This document shows, one piece after another, positions 57,510 to 64,000 of a DNA stretch of 64,000 nucleotides (within the stretch, counting starts at the first letter, position 1; each line of letters opens with the position of its first letter). The stretch comes from Larix kaempferi. Lineage: Eukaryota; Streptophyta; Pinopsida; Pinales; Pinaceae. Both the position numbers and the translations under genes were made by a program. Under the pieces are notes generated by a model. It had not been told where the DNA came from and searched no databases. It saw only the letters and a list, made by a program, of their open reading frames with translations. Location: the NCBI GenBank assembly GCA_027924585.1, contig BSBM01000150.1:12825001-12889000 (forward strand), given 5' to 3'.

Positions 57510-58920
57510 TGTTGAGCCCAGAATTGGCCCTTTTTGACCATCATTTATCATCGTCCCTTCCCTTGTCTTACACCAATTACCTTGGCAATTCAACTTATTG
57601 TCCTTATCTATTCCCCAAATTACCAAGGTATGGCCGATTATTGTTTTATTGTGTTAATACTTATGATTGTGATGATTAAAGCTGTGCATCTCTTAATATG
57701 TGCTAACATGATGCGATTTATGAAGGTAGTAAGACAATAGACTGCAGGAAGATCGGAGATGAACAAGTCATGAAGGAACGTTCATCGCTTGTGGAAGGTT
57801 CCTTGGGGCTTAAATCGTCAATCAAGGCACAGTCGTGGCAGGGCAGCTGTAACAGAAGAACTATCTTAAGTATGTCGCTGCTCAAATCCAGCTGTGAGCT
57901 GGAAGGACCGTCACTCTTGGGACAATTAATACTTCTCTCATATTTGGATATTTTAGTTCTGCCACGCATTGTAACAGCTAGATTATTTAGGGCGCCTGAA
58001 GATCAGAGATCTTCATGGCTGCCCAATTATAGGTTTAGATGTTGCAAATTGTATGTATAAATATGGGGAATTGCCTCGACTGAGGGGTTGGACAGCAAAC
58101 AATTAATTTACCTTGTATTAGCAGCCAAGCCAAAACTGTGTACTCATTCTTCTGTTAATATAAGGAGTTACTTCTGAGTTAAAGAGAGTGTTGTTCAACC
58201 AGCGTCTCTGTGTGAAGACTGGGCCCGTCTTCCACAGAGATTGCTGCGTTAATTTAGGATTTCATCTTTCTCGTTGTGTGATGCTTTGTTCTTTCTTTTA
58301 TACGCAGCAACAATACTCATTGTGTGGATTTCTCAGTAATTGATTATATTTTTGTGAGATTGGTGAATGGTATCGAATAACAGTCGACTGAGTCAGGTTT
58401 GTTTTACATATTTCAATTTTTGTTCACACTGCTGTGTTCATCCTACAGCTGAGACGTAATCCCAGGAGCTCTTACAAATTAGCTTTCCTGTTATGTGTTG
58501 ATTGATTTATATTTTGCAATCCAGTTTCTTAGAACAGTTGCTTTAATCTCTTTTATCAAATTCTAGAGTAATGTTCAGGTCATGCTTTATGATTCCCAGC
58601 TTGATTAAATTAGACAGTTGATTATTTTAGAATGCAATTGAGATTTCGTTCCTGCAATCGTTGATTAGATCTGATATTAATTCTGCTTGATGCATAATAG
58701 AAAAGAATTGTAGTATAGCAGTTAGAAGGCAATTGGGATTGCATAGATTCTTGGGGTGAACATGGATGATAGAAGATAAAATATTCACTTCTAATGGTTT
58801 TGTGTTTAAGCATATATTATGCACTTGTCCTTTGAAATAAAAAGACTTTCTCGGGTTGACAATAAATTTCATACGCTCTGTGTGTTGATATTTAATTATC
58901 TGCAATTAGAGTGCTTGACA
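57510..58920 (+). repeat. Athila-type 5' LTR, 1411 bp
   Basis: Starts TGTTGAGCCCAGAATTGG where the G2 gag breaks, and ends gtgcttgaCA three bases before the PBS. TATA box tataaata at 58056-58063. The partner LTR is outside the window, so the start is inferred from the gag break and the TG. Confidence 0.85.
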
Positions 58921-58923
58921 TTT

Positions 58924-58941
58924 TGGCGCCGTTGCCGGGGA
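58924..58941 (+). promoter_or_regulatory. Athila primer binding site, tRNA-Asp type
   Basis: TGGCGCCGTTGCCGGGGA, an exact match to the site used by Athila elements, three bases after the LTR end. Confidence 0.95.
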
Positions 58942-59028
58942 AGGATGAAAACTAAACACTAGTCATTAGTTGATCTGATAATTGCTTTTAGTCAGTCTTT
59001 TGGTTGATTTTGAAATGATCTGCTTCGC

Positions 59029-62000
59029 ATGAATACGAGGGGGGTAAAACGCGATCACCTCCCGACCCCCAAAACCCCACAAATTACTAACAGTACAGGT
59101 GGTTCGGGTCGTGGTCGAGGTCCACCGCTGGGCAGAAGAACATTCATTGACGACCTTGTTGACAAAACTGATTCAGCTGTCAGATCTCGTCAACAGGGGA
59201 CTCCTATCAAAAGAGGCCCTGCTGATCCTGGAGCGTTAGCATCAGGATCTACAGTGGAAGATACAGGAGCAGCTGTGATTCCTGCATATACTCCTGCTAA
59301 AGAAGTAACAGCTGATTCAGCTGTTGCAACCGAAGAATACGCAGCTGTTGCAACCGAAGAATACGCAGCTGTTACAACCGAAGAATACGCAGCTGTTACA
59401 ACTGAGGTAAAGAACAAAGGAACAAACGAAGGAGAAGATACAGAAGAAAAGATGAGTAATAGACATGAGAACGAAGAGGAAGAAGCAGTGGTACAATACC
59501 ATCATGAAGATAATTCCCCGCCAGAGACTATGGCTACATTGCAATTTCCAATACAGCAGCTAGAGGGGACAGCTCCTATGAAAAACATCTCACCGTCGGT
59601 GTTACCCCGCTTCCATGGCAGGGCGGCAGAGGATCCAGATGAATTCCTTTTTGAATTCGATATCCTCTTTCGCAGCTATGATTATGTCACAGATGCTCAA
59701 AAGTTAAAGCTTTTTCCTGCCACCCTGAAGGACAATGCATTACGATGGTTCATGAGCCTTGGGGGAGGGACTGTTGCTAATTGGAATAAGATGAAGCAAG
59801 TGTTCCTGGAAAAATATCAGGAATATTGCAACACCAGGGACAAAAGGGAGGAGTTATTCAAGATGGTACAAAAGGAGGATGAAAGCTTGGAGGATTTTGT
59901 AGAGAGGTTGCTGTACAATGTGCAGAGAGCTGGACAGACGAACATGGGACTAGATGTGCTTAAGATAATCCTGCTTCGAGGGATCAGGGACGATTGTTTA
60001 GACATGCTAAATTTATTAGGAAAGGGACATATCTCTAAAGAACCCTTTGAGACAATTGTTGAATTATGTAAGAGATACTCCAGGGGATCTTCTAGGCATA
60101 ACAAGCAGAATAAACGAGATAAACTGGAACGCGATGTCTTTGACAGAACTCAGAAGTCATCCAATGGGGGGGCTACACGGGCAGAGATAGGCAATCTTCT
60201 TGAAAATTTTAAAACAGAAATGATGAGCTCTATCTCTTCAGAGATTGACGTCTTGAAGGCCAAGCAAAGACAAGCAGTGGAGGATCTCACACTAGGTGTG
60301 TTTTGTCCCCGATGTAGAAAGACTCATCCACTGAAAGAATGCCCTCTTGACAAAGTACAAGTGTGTCAGCTGTGCGAGCTGAACCATGATATGAAGGAAT
60401 GCCCCACGTTGCCCCAAGTGAAGGCTGTTCTGCAGGCATCAACTCCAGAGGTGGATTCAGCCTACTTTATTGCACAGAAGAAACCCTGGCAGCCCCGGAA
60501 TCAAGGTATGTCTCCCGATTCATTTCCATTTTTGAATAATTTGAATAATTGGAATACTAATATGCAAAATGTGAATACACAATTCCCTTCAAATTATGCT
60601 CAGTGGAATTCCCCTCAACCTGCGATGCAAGGTTATAATTCATGGAGTCCTTGGACACAGCCACCTCATCAACCGACTTCATGGTCTCCTGGATGGAGGA
60701 ATTTCCATCCTGGGAACCAGTTTCCTCAACCACCTCCACCTCAACAGTTACCGTATCCTCCATATCCTCAATTTCAGCAATATCCTCAATACCTACCTCA
60801 GCAGTCGCAGCTGCAGCTGCAAAATAATCCTGTGCCTAACATACCAATACGGCCTCAGCTGCCTGCCCAACCTAACCCTAACACAAATAATAAAATAGTC
60901 CAGCAATTGGAAGCTCTCAATATGCCGGCCTACTCTCTCTCCCCTGTGCCTTGTAATGATATTCGCTTACGATCTGGAAAGCTAGTAGAACGTGTAACTG
61001 CAGAAAATATTCCATCAACTGTGTATGACAAAGGAGAGAGTTCCCAGCATCCATTTGATCCGGTTCCTATCACTGAAGATGCTGAGCATCCCTCAGATGG
61101 GAGGGCTGAAACATTAAACGATGAAGTGGATAACACGCAGCCTACCCAGTTGGTAAGACAACCACCTTACCCTGAGAGATTGATGCTGCCACAAAAAGGG
61201 GGGCAACCTCAGTTCAATCTCCTAGGAGAATTGAAGAACCTTTATGTTAAGATTCCCCTTTTACAAGCTCTTCAAGATGTACCTATCTATGCTAGAACTG
61301 TTCGGGACCTGTGCACTAAAAGACCGGGAAGGAAACCCAGAGATCCTCCTACTGTTCATGTTATAGGGAATTTATCCGCTTTAATGACTGGAAAAACCCC
61401 TATAACTAAGTATGAGGATCCTGGCAATCCTACTGTCACTGTACACATAGGACAAACGCAGATACCCAACGTACTAGTAGATTTAGGAGCTGCGATCAAT
61501 GTTATAACAATGGAGACTGTAAAGAAGCTCGGATTCACCAATATTAGACCGACCCCTACTATCTTATAATTGGCAGACAGATCCACTATCAGACCCGAAG
61601 GGATTTTGGACGACCTTGTTATTTCAATAGACTCATGGGAATACCCTGCCGATTTTCTGGTATTACAACCAAAATCACAGCTGGGGGGACATCCGTTGAT
61701 TTTGGGGAGGCCCTGGTTGGCTACAGCCGATGCTTGTATCAGCTGTCGATCAGGATCTATGACTATATCTGATGGCATGGAAACCAAAAACCTCACCCTG
61801 TACCCTCCAGCACGGCCGAGTCTAGAAACTGAAACCTCCCTTTGGATAGAACAGGAAGAAGAGGAAGATGTTCAGCCATTACTAACAATAGGGAAGGCAC
61901 TAACCTTCAAAAACGAAACAGAAGACGATGCCATTAATAATTTCATTAGCGAACCTACTTCAGTAGACAAGGAAGTTTATCAACTCCTGAACAGTACCCT

Positions 62001-64000
62001 CGGTAAAGAAGAACAAGAACAGCTTACGGAGGAAGCACTAGCCAATGACACAAACATAATCCCAGTATTGAAAAACTCGAGAAGTATTCCTATTGAGGTA
62101 GAGCCTGGAAGAACTTTGAACATCAATCCTGGTCTCTCCTCAGAAGAACAAAAGCGCCTAACCAATCTCTTGAAGGAACGTAAGGGGGCATTCGCCTGGG
62201 AGTATACAGACATGAAGGGTATTCCTTCTAGTCTGTGCACTCATCATATTTATATTAAAAATGACTCCCGGCCTGTATGTCAACCCCAACGACGCATGAA
62301 CCCCAATCTGAGGGATATAGTGAAGGAAGAAATCCAGAAACTCTTGGAAGCAGGATTCATCTATCCTATCTCAGACAGTGAGTGGGTTTCCCCACTTGTA
62401 ATTGTACCCAAGAAAAATGGTAAATGGAGAGTCTGTGTCGATTATAGGGAGCTGAACAAGGCTACACAGAAGGATCACTTTCCTCTGCCCTTTATTGACC
62501 AGGTACTTGATAACCTATCTGGGAAGAAGTTCTTCTCCTTCCTGGATGGGTTCAGTGGGTACAATCAAATTCAGATTGCTCCAGAGGATCAGGATAAGAC
62601 CACCTTCACCTGCCCCTGGGGAACGTTCGCCTACAGGGTGCTTCCCTTTGGATTGTGCAATGCACTTGCAACGTTCCAAAGAGCTGTGATTGGCATATTT
62701 TCTGAATTGGTAAATGATAGCATGGAAGTTTTTATGGATGATTTCACTCCTTATGGCAGGGATTTTGAGGAAGCACTGGAAAATTTGAAAAAGGTTTTAA
62801 TTCGCTGTGAACAGGCTCGCCTCTCACTAAGCACTGAAAAATGCCACATGATGATGAGTGAGGGGGTGGTATTAGGACATTTCATCTCTACTGACGGTAT
62901 TCAAGTGGATCCTTCAAAAATTAAGGTGATAAAGAATATACCAACCCCTTCAACTCAGAAAGAGGTGCGAAGTTTTCTGGGACATGCTGGGTATTACAGG
63001 AGATTCATAGAAAACTTCTCCAAACTTGCTTCTCCTTTGTTTTCATTGTTAATGAAGGACGCACAGTTTGTATGGAGTACAGCATGCCAGACAGCATTTG
63101 ATGAGCTTAAAGAGAAACTGTCCACAGCCCCTATTTTAAGGGGACCTAATTGGACCATACCTTTCCACATTTCTTCAGATGCTTCTGATACCGCCATTGG
63201 AGCAGTACTAGGACAGCAGGATGGTCAAGTACCTTATGCTATTTATTATGTTAGTAAAAACTTAGCCCCTGCTGAACTAAATTATACTGTTACTGAAAAA
63301 GAATTCCTTGCTATTGTTTATTCTATTAATAAGTTTCGGCATTACATTACTGGGTATCCTACATTTGTGCATACTGATCACTCTGCCATTAAGTATTTAA
63401 TGAATAAACCTGTCACTAATGCCAGAGTAACCAGGTGGCTTTTATTATTACAGGAATTTGATATTACTATTATAGATAAACCTGGAAAAGAAAATGTTGT
63501 TGCTGATTTTTTATCACGATTTACTAACAGTGATGACAGTTCACCTGTTGAGGATGCTTTCCCGGATGAACATTTATTCGCACTCTCAGCTCATTCACCC
63601 TGGTATGCAGACGTTGCTAATTATTTGGCTGCAGGGAAGCTTCCGCCACATATGTCTAAACGAGAGAAAAGAAAAATTATTCAGCAAAGTGTCAGGTATT
63701 GTTGGCTCAAAGGCCATCTCTTTTACACAGGACCTGATCTTGAAATTAGAAGATGTGTAAGGGAAGATGAGATCTTTCATATACTGAAGGCCTGTCACGA
63801 TGAACCTTGCGGAGGACACTTTGCAGATAAAAGAACAGGGCATAAGGCGTTGCGGATGGGCTATTATTGGCCGACACTGTTCAGAGATGCTAAAAGATAT
63901 GTTCAGTCCTGTGACAGCTGCCAAAGGATGGGCCAACCTAATAAGACAGATCAGATGCCTTTACAGCCCCAAGTGGTACTAGAACCGTTTGATAGATGGG
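59029..64000 (+). pseudogene. Athila Gag-Pol polyprotein, one nonsense codon, cut by the window end
   Basis: A single frame from the ATG at 59029 to the window edge, broken only by TAA at 61567-61569 inside protease. Gag: four near-identical AVATEEYA-type repeats at 59325-59405, then the Gag core (VLPRFHGRAAEDPDEFLFEF, ALRWFMSLGGGTVANWNKMK) and two CxxC knuckles (CPRCRKTHPLKEC, CQLCELNHDMKEC, 60304-60400). A Pro/Gln-rich linker follows. Protease has VDLGAAINVIT (61474-61506). RT has VCVDYRELNKATQKDHFPLP, FLDGFSGYNQIQ and catalytic FMDDF (62731). RNase H has ISSDASDTAIGAVLGQ (63171) and HTDHSAIKYL. The integrase zinc region has GGHFADKRTGHKALRMGYYW and CDSCQRMG. All visible RT and RNase H catalytic residues are kept. 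The TAA fits a CAA-to-TAA mutation, or less likely a readthrough site. Confidence 0.93.

Larger units (their letters stand above)
57510..64000 (+). mobile_element. Athila-type Ty3/gypsy element, 5' 6.5 kb
   Basis: Comprises an LTR, a perfect tRNA-Asp-type PBS and a gag-pol in the order Gag, protease, RT, RNase H, integrase. The DLGA protease motif and this PBS are typical of the Athila lineage. Inserted in the same orientation into the G2 gag. The right part, any env-like ORF and the 3' LTR lie beyond the window. The long nearly clean reading frame shows that it is younger than its host element. Confidence 0.9.

Noticed and set aside
59190-59544. Minus-strand frames with repeated TAAYSSV and NSCVFFGC units
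   Set aside because: Antisense of the 24-bp repeats in the Athila Gag.

Overview
This is a nuclear repeat-rich plant sequence, most likely from a large-genome gymnosperm such as a conifer. The inference rests on several large LTR retrotransposons nested in one another, a roughly 35-40% GC background, decayed Ty3/gypsy and Ty1/copia parts on both strands, and no intact host gene, rRNA, tRNA or organelle sequence. The species cannot be named from this window.

Region 1 (1-29654) reads mainly as one very large, old Ty3/gypsy element on the minus strand, called G1 here. Its 3' LTR starts at 821 and runs off the left edge. Its pol (integrase, RNase H, RT, a second RNase H-like domain, protease) and gag lie between 1053 and 13877. 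A decayed tRNA-Asp-type primer binding site (PBS) is at 14343-14360. The 5' LTR runs from 29654 down to 14368 and contains an unrelated ORF (ORF1) with a coiled coil. G1 is interrupted twice. A young, non-autonomous copia element (C1, 2557-9750, target-site duplication GATGG) splits the RNase H. A truncated minus-strand copia (C2, about 16.69-26.65 kb) splits ORF1. C2 in turn holds a pogo/CENP-B-like DNA transposon (18309-24375). That transposon carries a nearly intact DDD transposase and a 1.5-kb array of about 50 copies of a 30-bp unit that matches its own terminal repeat.

Region 2 (29.7-44.5 kb) is decayed intergenic sequence. It holds short palindromic repeats, a candidate minus-strand LTR (30345-31841) with an adjoining polypurine tract, coding-like remnants of unknown family, and a copia RNase H plus LTR fragment at 41.66-42.19 kb.

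Region 3 (44.5-57.5 kb, plus strand) contains an integrase remnant followed by an ORF1-like pseudogene (G3), a candidate LTR with a PBS (48208-48985), and the 5' part of another giant gypsy element (G2). G2 has an ORF1 (51623-55795) broken by a fold-back MITE with TA target sites. After ORF1 come a PBS (56712-56729) and gag (from 56742). ORF1 again lies before the PBS, as in G1.

Region 4 (57510-64000) is an Athila-type Ty3/gypsy element inserted in the G2 gag. It has a 1411-bp 5' LTR, a perfect tRNA-Asp-type PBS and one gag-pol frame with a single nonsense codon. The window edge cuts it in integrase.

The most notable signals are an LTR-embedded accessory ORF shared by at least two gypsy elements, an RNase H-like domain between protease and RT in G1, and conversion of a transposon terminal repeat into a satellite-like array beside a CENP-B-related transposase.
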